Assembly (NCBI GenBank): GCA_023634235.1 | Contig: JAMKCF010000002.1 | Location: 3,125,001 to 3,189,000, forward strand | Direction of reading: 5' to 3' | Length of the DNA: 64,000 nucleotides | DNA from: Pisaster brevispinus | Lineage: Eukaryota > Echinodermata > Asteroidea > Forcipulatida > Asteriidae | Shown: positions 1 through 10,202 of the stretch, in pieces | Numbering within the stretch: the stretch's first letter is position 1 | Layout of the letters: every line of letters begins with the position of its first letter | Position numbers and translations under genes: made by a program | Notes under the pieces: model-generated | The model's input: the letters and a program-made list of their open reading frames with translations, nothing else | What the model was told of the DNA's origin: nothing | The model's database searches: none

Positions 1-121
1 CCAAATCTCTTGGGATTTTTTTCCAACTAAGCTTTATAATTTGTCCTGTTTTAAAAAGAAAACGTGAGTTGCGAAGGATGTAGCCACAACGTGTTCAAGC
101 CACAGGTATGCAACGGTACCT

Positions 122-306
122 ATGGTAACCAGTGACATTGACCCATATGACCACAATGCACACCCAGAGATCGAAAGTGTTGAATTTTTCCCGAGGGATG
201 GAAAACCGGAGGGTCCAGAGAAAAAAAACCTGTGGCATACAAGAGAACTAATGTACAAATCTACTCACAATATGGCCGTAAAGCCTGGAATCGAACCAGG
301 GCCACA
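122..306 (-). repeat. Interspersed-repeat debris with a tRNA-like B box
   Basis: Read on the minus strand, the segment contains GGTTCGATTCC, a typical RNA polymerase III B box. It is followed by a stretch reading like the CTCTGG...CTCCGG tails common at the ends of animal retroposons. No convincing A box or complete tRNA fold is visible, so this is called only as a fragment. The rest of positions 1-330 holds no gene I can support. Confidence 0.3.
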
Positions 307-330
307 GCAGTGAGATGTGATGAGCGTCTT

Positions 331-708
331 TTTTTAATTTTTTTTTTTTTATGAGATATTGCCCAACTCACAAGGCCGAACGGCCACTTCAAGGTCAGGG
401 CTACACTTAACTGGTTTGGGCTGTCAACCCAGATCAACTGTCACCAGAGGCACGTTGCCACCTACTCCTGGGGCTGAAACAGGGTTACCCCCTTCACAGT
501 CCGTAAGGATATAGGCATGGGTATCATCCACTAGGAGCCTGGCTGGTAGAGCAGAATGCACTACCTTCCCAACTTTTTACGGAGCAATTATGGTTAAGTG
601 CGTTGCTCAAGGGCACAAGTGTCATGACCGGGATTCGAACCCACACTCTGCTGCTGACAACACCGGAGCTTGGGTCCGGTGAACTAGACCGCTCGGCCAC
701 AACACGCC
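331..708 (-). repeat. tRNA-Leu-derived SINE, near full length, with poly-A tail
   Basis: On the minus strand the element begins around 706 with a tRNA-like head (706-621). It contains the A box TGGCCGAGCGG and a seven-base anticodon loop closed by CCGGA/TCCGG. A long variable region and the B box GGTTCGAATCC follow, which is the layout of a leucine tRNA. The body carries GTGCCCTTGAGCAA followed by GCACTTAACC, a core seen in many deuterostome SINEs (recalled, not searched). It ends in an A-rich tail, seen on the plus strand as the T run at 331-350. Flanking duplications were not convincing. It is not a functional tRNA, because the head is fused to an unrelated body and its acceptor stem is imperfect. 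Confidence 0.75.
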
Positions 709-799
709 CTCGCTTTACGCACTCGCCACTCAATATGGTTTAATCTCCCACCCAAACCAACATTGTGAGGCGTCATAGTCAAGGATGCCAGCAATTTGA

Positions 800-872
800 C
801 AGGCCAAGTTGGGGTTCGAACCCACATTCTATCAGAATTTTCAATGCGATGCTCCTTGAACCGACCACTTGA
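800..872 (-). repeat. Truncated tRNA-like SINE fragment
   Basis: The minus strand contains GTGGGTTCGAACCCC, a B-box and T-arm-like segment, within a short stretch that otherwise lacks a tRNA head. It is probably a second, older SINE insertion next to the tRNA-Leu SINE. Positions 873-1511 hold no feature I can support; they may be intergenic or the intron before the exon at 1512. Confidence 0.35.
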
Positions 873-1511
873 AATAACAGTATTTCTTATTTCATCGACC
901 AGGTATTAAATGACGTTTGGATGCTTGATATCAGTGAAGTACCTTGGAAATGGCGAGAGGTTAAAATCCAACATCAGGAATACGCTGCCCCTCAAATATT
1001 CAGCCATTCTTCTTGCAAGGTAAAGGGGAACCTCAAGTCTTAGGTCGTGTCCGAAACGGCAACTTCGGCTACAGCTACGGCTAGATCAGCGCGCGTCTGC
1101 CTATTCTTCAACACTGGCAGACGGCCTTAGTCTTGCTTCATACAGTATAGAATATTTTATGTTTTTCTAAAGTGCACAGAACAAAAGAATGTCCAGAGTG
1201 AATGAACACAGAGCTATGTGGGCGTGCTTGTGTGTGAAGAGCCTGGGACAAAGCTAGACAGGAATGGACATTGGGCCTGTGTGCTTAGTGCTTTTAAGCT
1301 TGCTCGTTTTGCAGTCCAAGTCAATGTAAATACCGGTAAACTGAAGAGAGTAAAAATTAGTCTGGGCCTTTTATTTTAGTATTGTTTACATTTATTGATT
1401 AAAAGTTCACAAAATGGAGAAACAAATACTTGGGCTTCTTAGCTTCTTCTTATTAACCTTGTGAAAGATTTTGAAATATATTCCATATTTTACTTGTTCT
1501 TTGATTTATAG

Positions 1512-2231
1512 ATTGGCGACAGCATCGTGTTTTTCAGTAAACTCCGAAACAGCCTAAGTTTAGCCCTAAGCTCTCACAGATCAGCCCCAGCAATGCGTGC
1601 TCCACAACGACCACAGCAAAACAGCCGAACGCAGTCTCACTACCCGCCCCGCCCACAAGGGGGCGTGGAGAGAGGGTCCCTGAGTGACCTCCACAGCAAT
1701 GCGAAGCGTCTACGAAGTCGATCTAGTGACAAGTCGGACGGTAGAAATCACAGTGTCCATGGTGTCCCAGCAGCTTCTAGTAACTCATTGCCCGGTGAAA
1801 GCCCAGACACTTCCACAGTGGATCTGACCCCAGTAGGCTGTCCATGTTCACCAACTTGCCAATGTAAAACTCCAGTGTCAAACTCAATCTGTTCTTTCAG
1901 TGAGAAATATGGGTGCTGCAAATCGCCGTCCAAGTTGGGACTTAATCCCCCGTCATATTCAAGAATTCCATACGGCGAACAACAATATGTATTAGACGTC
2001 AGTGCAGCAATAAGTGACCTTCAAGTGGCTTGGTTGGATATACCTGATCAGAATGCACAGCGTGCCCCAATTAATCCGGGTCATCAGCACAGTGAGATGA
2101 AATACGGGTATGCCCCCGAAGCGTTGTTCCCATCGCTGTGTGTAGGACGAGCTGAGATCATCAGATTCGGTGGCATCCTGAAAGCATCTACTTATCCCAG
2201 AGCTTTGAACGATCACTACTTTGCTTACTAA
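1512..2231 (+). CDS. Terminal exon of an unidentified protein (239 residues visible)
   Basis: An open frame starts directly after a pyrimidine-rich acceptor ending TTTATAG (1505-1511) and runs to TAA at 2229-2231. Overlapping AATAAA signals follow within 25 bases, so this reads as the last coding exon of a spliced gene whose earlier exons are outside or not recognised. A TAG lies in frame immediately before the acceptor, so the frame cannot extend upstream without splicing. The peptide begins IGDSIVFFSKLRNSL. It is rich in Ser, Pro and Arg over its first half, has a Cys-rich stretch (CPCSPTCQC ... YGCC) near the middle, and ends in a more ordered-looking segment (VLDVSAAISDLQVAWLDIP) with the C-terminus NDHYFAY. 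No transmembrane helix is seen. I do not recognise the family; a cytoplasmic tail or a scaffold protein would fit. Confidence 0.5.
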   Translation: MGDSIVFFSKLRNSLSLALSSHRSAPAMRAPQRPQQNSRTQSHYPPRPQGGVERGSLSDLHSNAKRLRSRSSDKSDGRNHSVHGVPAASSNSLPGESPDTSTVDLTPVGCPCSPTCQCKTPVSNSICSFSEKYGCCKSPSKLGLNPPSYSRIPYGEQQYVLDVSAAISDLQVAWLDIPDQNAQRAPINPGHQHSEMKYGYAPEALFPSLCVGRAEIIRFGGILKASTYPRALNDHYFAY

Positions 2232-2235
2232 CAAA

Positions 2236-2256
2236 AATAAAAAATAAAAAAATAAA
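2236..2256 (+). promoter_or_regulatory. Clustered AATAAA polyadenylation signals
   Basis: Three overlapping AATAAA hexamers lie just after the stop codon of the exon ending at 2231 and support its being a 3' terminal exon. Positions 2257-2831 hold nothing else I can support. Confidence 0.5.
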
Positions 2257-2831
2257 TCACACACATCTGACTCATAACAGAGATACTTCTTCAGATACTT
2301 CTGATACTTTATTCAAAACAAAAGAGTGTGATTTCTTGTAGTTGGGCTTTAGGGAGTGTCTCGATAGTCAGCATGTTCTAGACACAAAAAAACGTTCCTT
2401 TTGCACATGCCCGCAATCCATTGGAATGCCAGAACATTCTGCTTTACCGCATCCTTGTAACAAGGTACAGGAGCAATCCAACGCCAGCGAGTATGGCATA
2501 TATGTTTTTTTAGCATTTTTGAATGGTTCATGTGCAATTAGAACACTCCTATCTTTCCAACTGTTGAGATGCTCCCTCAATTGCTGCTACATCCATGATC
2601 TTTCTAACTAAAGATTTAGTTGGGGCATAGACATCTTCAGGCATGTTATCACTCAGGGTTGTGCCAGATTCTCTCCAAACCTCCTTTCATCCCTCAAATT
2701 ATTTTAAAAGAAGTAAAGCAATTACCAAAGGGAGAAACAATTAAATAGTTCACATTGTGTCCACATCTGTAGTTTTGTATTTCTGGTGGAATGCAAATCT
2801 TCTGAATTGAAACATCTGAGAGGTTCTAGGT

Positions 2832-2997
2832 CTACAATCCCGGCCAAAATGCTTGGGCCGGGTGAGTTTAAACGTACCCTCCTCGTTCTCCCACTCCACC
2901 GCTCAATGTTGTTAGGAGCGCAGACCGCGCAATGATAGCCAACATTGAACGGGGGCCAGGGGGGCGGGGGACCAAGGAGATATGACCGAGATTGTAG
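2832..2997. mobile_element. MITE, family with CTACAATCCCGGCCA ends, copy 1
   Basis: The element starts CTACAATCCCGGCCAAAAT and ends in the approximate reverse complement (CCAAGGAGATATGACCGAGATTGTAG minus mismatches), enclosing a GC-rich core. The core words GAGCGCAGACCGCGCAATGA and GCCAACATTGAA recur in copy 2 at 5411-5597. It is non-autonomous and has no coding capacity. Superfamily not assigned. Confidence 0.75.
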
Positions 2998-4022
2998 AAA
3001 AAGGGGGACCCAGACCCGCAAGCTATTTTGGGGGATATTTCACATCCATTGAATCTCATCCCTGTATGTTCAAGTGGGAATTACAAAACTTAATGTAAAG
3101 ACATTTTATTCTTCGATAGCGTACCCCCTTTGTTTGTTTGTATTAATCTGCTTTGTTACATGCAGTTATGCACAATATAAGACATATTAATATGGAATTT
3201 AAGCATACAAGCTATTTAACATTATGTGTTTATCAAAAAATACGAACAAACAGCAAACATTTACAAGGGACTCTGGGGTTATGTGTTGACTTCTTTCAGT
3301 CTATTAAACATCCCCAAAAATTTACAATGGAACCAAGGGCGTCGATCGCTACTGAAAAGTAGGGGGGACGGATGAGCAAGTCTTGAAAAAATACATCTTA
3401 CATTATAGGTCCAAAATACCATTCTGCACATTGTCCATCAGAAAAAAAAGATGAAAATGTAAAAAACATTTCACCGTTTGTTTGCTATTCTTTTATTTGA
3501 ATTTTTTTTTTAATGAAATATTAAATCAAGAAAATGGTGTATATTTTTATATTTTGTTGCATATTTCTTAAGTCAAGAACAGTCAATTAAAAGTGGGGGG
3601 ACATCTGATATGCTGTCCCCTCCAGTCTAAATAGTGAGGAGGACATGTCCCCCCCCCCCCCCCCCCCCCGTCCCCCACCCATCGACGCCCTTGAATGGAA
3701 CAAATAAATGAGCAGTTATTAATCTAAAATCTGACTTTGTTTTAAAGTTAATACCAGATCCAGGCATTTGTTCTGAAATCTTTGTCTGGAGTATTGCTAT
3801 GCGCAAGAAAATCCCCCCCCCCCCCAAAAAAAAGTACCGGTTCTTATTTTGATTTACCAATTCGAAATAAACCCATTGAACATCAATTGATAGCCTGAAC
3901 TGTAGACCATGTGACCTGTGACATCACGTTTACAAAAGAGCCACACAGCCTAGACTTCCTGCTGGAACGGTTTGTACACTGTCTGAACTTTATCAACTTG
4001 TGGTATGAAGGAAGGAGGCACG
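2998..4022. other. AT-rich intergenic stretch with homopolymer tracts, no gene seen
   Basis: Long C runs near 3650-3669 and 3813-3824 and several T or A runs are present. The short open frames here lack coding character or splice context. Nothing else is supportable. Confidence 0.5.
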
Positions 4023-4257
4023 TCTCAAAACTTGCTCAGCAGTTAATTTTATAACACTTGAATGAAAGTGTAAGTTAAGAGACAAAATGTCCCAAAATTT
4101 CTCATATCACCAGTGTAGAATCTTGCCTGCCAGAAAGGCCCTGGAATGTCTCAAAACTTGCTCAGCTGTTAATTTTATAACACTTGAATGAAAGTGGAAG
4201 CTAAAGACAAAATGTCCCAAAATTAGAATCTTGCCTGCCAGAAAGGCCCTGGAATGT
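4023..4257. repeat. Tandem duplication of a roughly 126-bp unit
   Basis: Unit 1 (4023-4148) and unit 2 (4149-4257) share TCTCAAAACTTGCTCAGC, AATTTTATAACACTTGAATG and AATCTTGCCTGCCAGAAAGG. The second copy lacks about 17 bases around the TCTCATATCACCAGTG segment. The near-identity suggests a recent duplication. Positions 4258-4900 contain no supportable feature. Confidence 0.8.
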
Positions 4258-4901
4258 ACATGCCACTCTTTGTGTAAACAAAGTTTACATGGAGTGGTGT
4301 AACTAACAAAAGGGGGCATGTTCCCCCACCCCATTTGAAACCTGGTCTTTTGCGATTACAAACTATGAGTAAAATGTTACATCATATAAGCTTAATTGAG
4401 ATAATTTCAATGTGTTTAAAACTGCTCTATATGTACATGCAGACATTGTATTTATTTTTACACTCACGTCAGATTATCTTATGAAAAATAGTAAATGGCC
4501 TAAGAAGAGCGCTAATAAAGACTCGCTTGGGAAATGCAAACGGAAACTACAGTTTTAGTTGGACAGAAGTGCCCCCTATGAAAAAGTTGGTGTACTCCCT
4601 TATGCACACCTCCCCTAAAATGTTACCGTAGTATACAACCCCATACCCTTGAGATTATTTTGTCATCAAATTCGGTGTTCATTTAAGGCCATAAGGCTTT
4701 AAGTCTACCAATAAGGGGGAATTATTACATTTTCTTGTATATTCTCTATTACTTCTTCCCAAAACGCATCTTGGTTAAATGATTTGGTCACTTTAAAAAA
4801 CTGCAATTGGAAACGAAACAAAATTCGTCTAATAACAAAACCAAAACCAAAACAATAAAGCTCTATCAGTGCATACATGAAGATAACTTTATACATTTTA
4901 A

Positions 4902-4975
4902 TTTGGAGTTGAACTAAAAAAAAATTGACTAGAGCGGCCGGGAATTGAACCAACGACCTCCGATTTCACGTACCG
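4902..4975 (-). repeat. 3' half of a tRNA-Lys-derived SINE
   Basis: On the minus strand the segment reads ACCGGTACGT, then the B box GGTTCAATTCC, then a GTCAATTTTT tail with GTTCAA. It matches the 3' halves of the SINE copies at 23242 and 51648. The 5' half is missing, with unrelated sequence upstream. Confidence 0.6.
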
Positions 4976-4993
4976 GTGTGGCAGGAGATTATG

Positions 4994-5356
4994 TCCCTCC
5001 GGAGAATCTGTTCCCCACATACGGCAAACTGTGTACAAACTTCTTCTGATAGCGCCCTCTTTTGAATATCCTCCTTCAGCCCATGTTCGCTCGGCCCCAG
5101 CGGCCTATCCAGGACCGCTGGGATGGGCTAATCAGCTTGCACAGATTGCATCAGCTTGCATCAGCTTGTTCAGGAAGTACGTCATGCGTGCAGTGCTTGC
5201 AGTGTGAGTGTGATGCATGGTGGGACTGAGCATTAACCAATGAGCGTGCTTGATACGTTTGCCCATCCCAGCGCCTTTGGTTTTAAGCCAAGGCGCTGGG
5301 GACGAGCGAACAGCCCATGTTGATCTTCCATAATGGGGAACAGAATCTCCGGAGGA
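4994..5356. mobile_element. Foldback MITE with TCCTCCGGAGATTCTGTTCC-type ends
   Basis: The left end (4994-5017) and right end (5334-5356) are inverted copies around CTCCGGAGA.TCTGTTCCCCA. A second, inner inverted pair, TGTTCGCTCGGCCCCAGCG at 5090 and CGCTGGGGACGAGCGAACA near 5295, makes the element a nested hairpin. No coding capacity. Confidence 0.65.
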
Positions 5357-5410
5357 TAGATTTCCCTATGACACCGGCGCTTTTACCTAAACTGAGCTGT
5401 CTACACCATG

Positions 5411-5597
5411 TACAATCCCGGCCAGAATGCTTGGGCCACCCATTCGCAACGTGACAATAAACACTCCCTCTCCCCTTCCGGCCCCCGCTCAATGTTGATG
5501 GGAGCGCAGACCGCGCAATGAGAGCCAACATTGAAAAGGGGGCACGGGGGCCGTCGGTGGTGCGGGGGCCCAACGAGATATTATGGCCGGGATTGTA
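5411..5597. mobile_element. MITE, family with CTACAATCCCGGCCA ends, copy 2
   Basis: Starts TACAATCCCGGCCAGAAT and ends TGGCCGGGATTGTA. It shares the inner words GAGCGCAGACCGCGCAATGA and GCCAACATTGAA with copy 1 at 2832-2997. The outer 14 bases of the two ends are nearly perfect inverted repeats. Confidence 0.8.
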
Positions 5598-5715
5598 GTC
5601 TAACTGTGGTTGATAACTTGTCAATTTTAAAAACATTTTACAGAAAACACAGAACATTGCCCGTGCCTCATCTAATCATTATTGTAAAAGGGATTTACCA
5701 GTTGAAAATTAAAGA

Positions 5716-6047
5716 GAGGGTACACCTTTGGTAATTAACTCCAAACATTAATGACCATAAAAAGTTACTTGATAAAGAGTACAGGAGAGCTGTTGATATT
5801 TAAAAAAAAAACAATGTTAGAAACGACACCCTTTTAAGTAATGTAGTTTTAGAGAAAGAGGTTTTTTTAACAACAGAAATTGAATCTGAGCTCAGGCATC
5901 TGAAAGCACACAATTTTTATGCAACGAGTGTGTTTTTTCTTTCATTAATTTCTTGCAACTTCGATAACCAATTGAGCCCAAATTTTAACAGGTTTATTAT
6001 TTTAAGCATAGGCCTATTATGTTTGTGGATACAAGTCTTTGACAATT
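5716..6047 (+). mobile_element. MITE, GGTAATT/GTCAAAGAC-ended family, copy 1
   Basis: Shares an ordered set of words (AGAGCTGTTGATATT, GTTAGAAACGACACCC, GTAGTTTTAGAGAAAG, TCTTGCAACTTCGAT, CCAATTGAGCCC, AGTCTTTGAC) with copies at 13388-13735, 36347-36660 (inverted) and 44426-44575. The ends around GGTAATT are inverted with respect to each other. I recall this as a widespread invertebrate-deuterostome MITE; not searched. Confidence 0.7.
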
Positions 6048-6144
6048 ACCCCCCAAAATGCCCTGCCTTTAATTACGCTGTCTTAATAACAAATAAATAA
6101 AAACTGTCTTTCTCTGGTGCGTAAAAGCAGACCGTGTTCATCCT

Positions 6145-6329
6145 TGTCACACGTGGCAACTTTTCCAGGCAACTTGGAGGCAACCAACTGCGGTGCATGC
6201 TGCAAGATCAAATTGGTAGCACAGGAGTGATTTTTCCAACAATGTTTTACGAACCCTAAGACAAATATGTGAACCATTCTAATGTGAATGCCTTTTCTAT
6301 TTGGAGCCTGTAAATTGCCCCGTGTGACA
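6145..6329. mobile_element. MITE, TGTCACACGGGGCAA-ended family, copy 1
   Basis: Left end TGTCACACGTGGCAAC and right end TTGCCCCGTGTGACA are inverted repeats. The inner words GGCAACC and GCATGC near the left end recur in the copy at 22099-22292. No coding capacity. Confidence 0.7.
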
Positions 6330-6940
6330 TGGCTCTTAGAATTTATTCCAGAACTGGTTTACCAGCAATATCTCACCGACACAACCGGAGTAAAATAAAG
6401 ACAGAGGTCATTTTTAACACACTAAAAAATTACCGCCAAATCTGAAATGGCCGTTTTCCGAAAAGTACCTGATTGTTATAAAGTAGTCGTACATGAAAGT
6501 CCTCACTATGAATCAAAATGTACAATATTATCAAGTAGTCAATAGTAATATTTGCACCCGATGAAGTAATTGTTGCTACTAAAGCTCATGCAGTTTTTTT
6601 TAATGTAATTAGTAAGTCTTTCAGTGCAACCCCCTACCTTCCTTGAATAATCAAGTAATGAGCAATTCCATTGTGTAACAATAATAGTTTCAAATTATTA
6701 AAACCTGGAAATTTTTGCCAGCGAGTTTCGTCGAGCTGTGGCGTGGAGCTACGTATAATAACTCAGACTTAAGTTAACGGTGACACGTTTATTGACAGAA
6801 AATTTAACGTAGGCCAACTTGCTGCTGTCGCTTGTATGTGAATTGGGCGCAGACAATGCCGGATATCTCCACACCACAACCCTTCAGCGAACTGCAAGCC
6901 GTATGCTTTTTAAAGTTGAAGTTACTCTCAGAGAACAGGA
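6330..6940. other. Intergenic sequence, no gene seen
   Basis: AT-rich unique-looking sequence between the MITE and the left edge of the receptor duplication. No splice-consistent open frame, RNA gene or recognised repeat was found. Confidence 0.5.
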
Positions 6941-7092
6941 CTTCCAACATTCATTATTGTAACAGCTTTTTCTTCTAAACTGCCAGTCAAGACTTGGATA
7001 TCTTCGACACAGAGCCTACGATGTTGTCCTGTTCCTAAAGACCACCTGCCTTGTCTATCGCTGAATGCTACTCCAGTTTTGCCTCCGGATGC

Positions 7093-7968
7093 CTAATTTC
7101 CCTGCAGCGTCTTGAACCTTAAAATCCAGATGCACGAAACAATAGCGACTGTGGTAACAACCAAAAGTGACAAAACGGCCATGACGACCTTGCCTGCGTC
7201 ACGCAGGTCGCCCTCTGTGGGTGGGAAATCTAAATCTGTGGGCGATACCATTGTCGTAGTGGGGGCTGTAGGACCACTTTGAATCGGAGTAAATTGATAA
7301 GTAAGCGTATCTGACCCAGTCAACCCAAGATCATTTGACGCTGTACAGTTTACTGATAGAACGTGTCCAGAAGCAAATTTTCCGACTGAGATGACGAGAA
7401 CCGTGTCATTGTCCACAATTCGTTTGTCGCCGTCTTGAAGTTCCATCCAGTTATCCAACGAGTTTCCCGCTTCCAACACGCTCCACACGTAAGTGGTAAC
7501 GCGAGGCACGGCTTCTGCGTCACATTTAAATGCAACGGTGTCGTCATCTGTCCCGTTGTCCGCAATGCGAAGTGTTACGTTTATTGGAATCTGCAACGGA
7601 ACTAACTTGCAGTTTGGCCCGTTGTTATAATCACCGGCAACGCACGTGAACTTTCGGTAGTTGTCTCTTTCAGTGAAAAGGTGCCTTACAGCAAATGATG
7701 GTGATGTTTTATCCACTATAATTCTCCTATTGTAGAAAAGCCACTTTAATTTAATGGTTTCATCCCCTTGAAAAGCCTCTACTTTGCATAATAAGTATGC
7801 CGTGGTGTTTACGAAGACCATGGCTCTAACGCTGCATTTAGGGGTAGGGATCATCAAACCGTCCGTGTCTTCAAAGTGGCTGCTGCTCTGACCTGATGCA
7901 CACATACATCCAACCATTAAACAGAACCATATCAACCGAATGGGAGCCATGGCCAATACGTGTCCCAT
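7093..7968 (-). CDS. Tail-less Ig-domain membrane receptor (truncated paralogue)
   Basis: A 291-residue type I membrane protein. A hydrophobic signal peptide (about 1-26, ending CMCASGQ) precedes two Ig-like domains with Cys pairs near residues 61/109 and 149/208; the second contains the classic SVNCTASNDLGL strand. A transmembrane helix lies near 261-283, followed by only about eight basic residues ending KTLQGN. I chose the ATG at 7968 because MGHVLAMAPIRL is the start of the paralogue at 12245; the frame is open 38 codons further upstream without paralogue support. The stop is a single-base nonsense change: the paralogue has AAG where this copy has TAG. In-frame homology continues about 57 codons beyond the stop to a breakpoint near 6941. 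It is probably cell-surface and signalling-incompetent (inference). It could be a decoy or co-receptor, or a decaying duplicate. Confidence 0.75.
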   Translation of the reverse strand: MGHVLAMAPIRLIWFCLMVGCMCASGQSSSHFEDTDGLMIPTPKCSVRAMVFVNTTAYLLCKVEAFQGDETIKLKWLFYNRRIIVDKTSPSFAVRHLFTERDNYRKFTCVAGDYNNGPNCKLVPLQIPINVTLRIADNGTDDDTVAFKCDAEAVPRVTTYVWSVLEAGNSLDNWMELQDGDKRIVDNDTVLVISVGKFASGHVLSVNCTASNDLGLTGSDTLTYQFTPIQSGPTAPTTTMVSPTDLDFPPTEGDLRDAGKVVMAVLSLLVVTTVAIVSCIWILRFKTLQGN

Positions 7969-8110
7969 CAGACGATTCTGACTAACTGAAGATGTTGTCA
8001 AAGTTGCAAACAATGACAAATTGTAACAATTTGTAGAAATGATGAACGTGCACAACTGTTCGAAAATTGAACCTGAATGCACACAACTTCAATGTCATGG
8101 AATGAAGTGC

Positions 8111-8144
8111 ACTTTCCGTTCCCTTGCCTTGGTCATTTAAGGAA
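8111..8144 (-). promoter_or_regulatory. Candidate core promoter of the truncated receptor
   Basis: On the minus strand TTCCTTAAATGA, a TATA-like box, lies about 170 bases before the start codon and is followed by GGGAACGGAAAGTGC. The same two words in the same order occur before both other receptor genes. No transcription start is proven. Confidence 0.35.
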
Positions 8145-8775
8145 ATATAGTGAAGTGAAACTTTTATCTTATGATGTTTTTCCTTCAGTTTCAAAACCAA
8201 AAGTATGCGTTTGAATATTTGATTTATTATTGCAACTAAACTGCTCTACAATTTAGTATGTAAATTAGGATGAAGGTCGTCACACTTTGTCATGATTAAT
8301 TATGTGGTCAATTGTCATAAAATGAGAACGCGTATATGAAAGCGTAATGCACAACATCCCTTTGTGAGATTTTGTATTATTTATGTATTATGTATTAGTT
8401 TACAACAAACAAAAACAACAACAACAACAAAACCATTTGGAAACTTGTGTATTGAAAGCTGCAGGCAGGAATGCTCACGTGACTGTGATGGTGTGATTGA
8501 ATGACAAAATCAAAAGCAAAAGTTCGCGTTGTTCCATCCAGCTAGCAAACATAAGTATAATGATAAGTGTGTTTTTGTTTCTCTGCCTGTGTTCACATCC
8601 AGCAAGCAAAACATCAAGATTTGATTTGTTTTTTATTTGTATTGCTTGTGTCATCCTATTTAGCCTACCGAATGGTATTCATAATTCGGAGTACAAAACA
8701 TACACAACTACTGATGTTTTGGTTGTTTTTTTAAGCCAAAATGCAATTTGCCCGTAAAGATGGCGTCTATTGGGA

Positions 8776-9929
8776 ATAATAATGGTTAAGCATAAGTCAT
8801 ATTGAGTCATATTTATGAGGTATATAATAACAATAATACGAGACATACATAACGCATAATGCAGGAGCTTCTATGCCCAATGAAACATACAAACGAAATA
8901 AAGTAATAATGAGAAAATTTGTTGCAAAACTATAGAGTTCAAACAAGTGAGTCTTTAAGTATATAAGTCATAATAATGAGTCTTTAGTCATAATTATGAA
9001 TTGAACTAAGTCATATTATGTCTTTTTCTCTCAATGTCCACTTCAACGCTTTCCTAGCAATGCGAATTGTGCAGCAAACTACGCAACGATGATTTCACGT
9101 TATTATTTGTTTTATAACTGCAACGTTCTCGACTAGTTTGTATAGTGTGTTTTTTTTGAAAAAGATACAACAGGAATAAATTAACTATTCCAAAGCACAA
9201 TTATGTATAGTTTCCCTATAAGGTTAGGCCATTAGTGAGAAAAATACCAATTGTTTACAATGCACCGGCCAAATCCAACTTGATTTTTCTATAGGTACTG
9301 AGGGGAAAACAAGAAACTGAAGTGACATTAAGATTAAGCAAACAAAAATGAACGTTGACATTTTGGTGTTTGCATTTGAAGCACCATTGGTTTAACACTC
9401 AATGACACTATCGCTCACTTATTGAGTAACAGTTTTTAATTAAAAAGTCGGTACTCCGCAATTTTTTTCTCAAAAAAATCAAAAAAATTCCAAGTTCTTC
9501 AACTGCACTTAGCCAAGTAGCATGCCAAAAGTCTTATCACTATCCGGGGTTTGTTTTACACTAACACAATCCAACAATGACCCGCTCTCCAGGAATTCGC
9601 ATAGGAATTGTACAGCAAGTACTCAGCCTTGCTAAATTGTATACACAGGGTGTTATTCAAATAAATGGTTGATTGAGCAGAAAGAGACATGTGGGCTCAT
9701 CTCAAAATACAATTTTGCTTGAATTGATTTTATTTAGTCAAAAGGGGTCTATGTCTAACGCTTTGGGTGATTTAAACGTGATTTGGTTCTTCACAGAAAT
9801 GTATTACACGCTAAAATCAAACTGTTACTCAAAAAGTAAGGCAGGGTGAAATGGTGTGATTTTTTTTTTTATGGTGTCACGCAGAGTTTTAATTACTAGA
9901 CTTACTAATAACAAATTGTGCACGCCGAG
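8776..9929. other. AT-rich intergenic sequence, no gene seen
   Basis: Repeated short words such as AAGTCATA and GAGTCTTTA occur near 8940-9020. Otherwise no coding, RNA or mobile feature could be supported. Confidence 0.45.
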
Positions 9930-10060
9930 GGAATATGCTCCTGTTCTAGAGGGCAGAATGTTACAGGTTCGATTCCCTGCCAAGTTGACTGTAGTTGTTT
10001 TTCTCCATATTATATGAGACCAATGAGCCTCTTCGAAATCAGGGCTTCGGGGGGTTCCGG
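9930..10060 (+). repeat. Degenerate tRNA-like SINE fragment
   Basis: Contains a B-box match, GGTTCGATTCC, followed by a short retroposon-like body, CTTCGAAATCAGGGCTTC. The A box is not clear. It sits just beyond the 3' end of the receptor gene at 10203. Confidence 0.3.
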
Positions 10061-10202
10061 CTTTACAAAACGTAAACTTTAGGTAGTGGATTCACACACA
10101 GCCGGACGATGCCTGAGCCTAGTATTTGGCCTAAACCCGTGGTTTCGAAAATTACCTAGTGTTTTATATTGATGACTTCGTTGCGGATCAGGATCGGGGT
10201 CA

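Larger units (their letters stand above)
6941..8775 (-). repeat. Segmental duplication, copy 1 (with truncated Ig receptor)
   Basis: This segment aligns base by base with 11221-13165. It includes the 3' part of the receptor reading frame, the whole ectodomain, the 5' flank and about 600 bases upstream. The left breakpoint is sharp: identity runs through CTTCCAACATTCATTATT and stops at 6940/6941. On the right the match resumes after a gap of about 110 bases in this copy and ends around GATGGCGTCTATTGG. Confidence 0.85.

Noticed and set aside
621..706. A possible tRNA-Leu gene
   Set aside because: The acceptor stem is imperfect, and the head is fused to a 300-base SINE body with poly-A tail.
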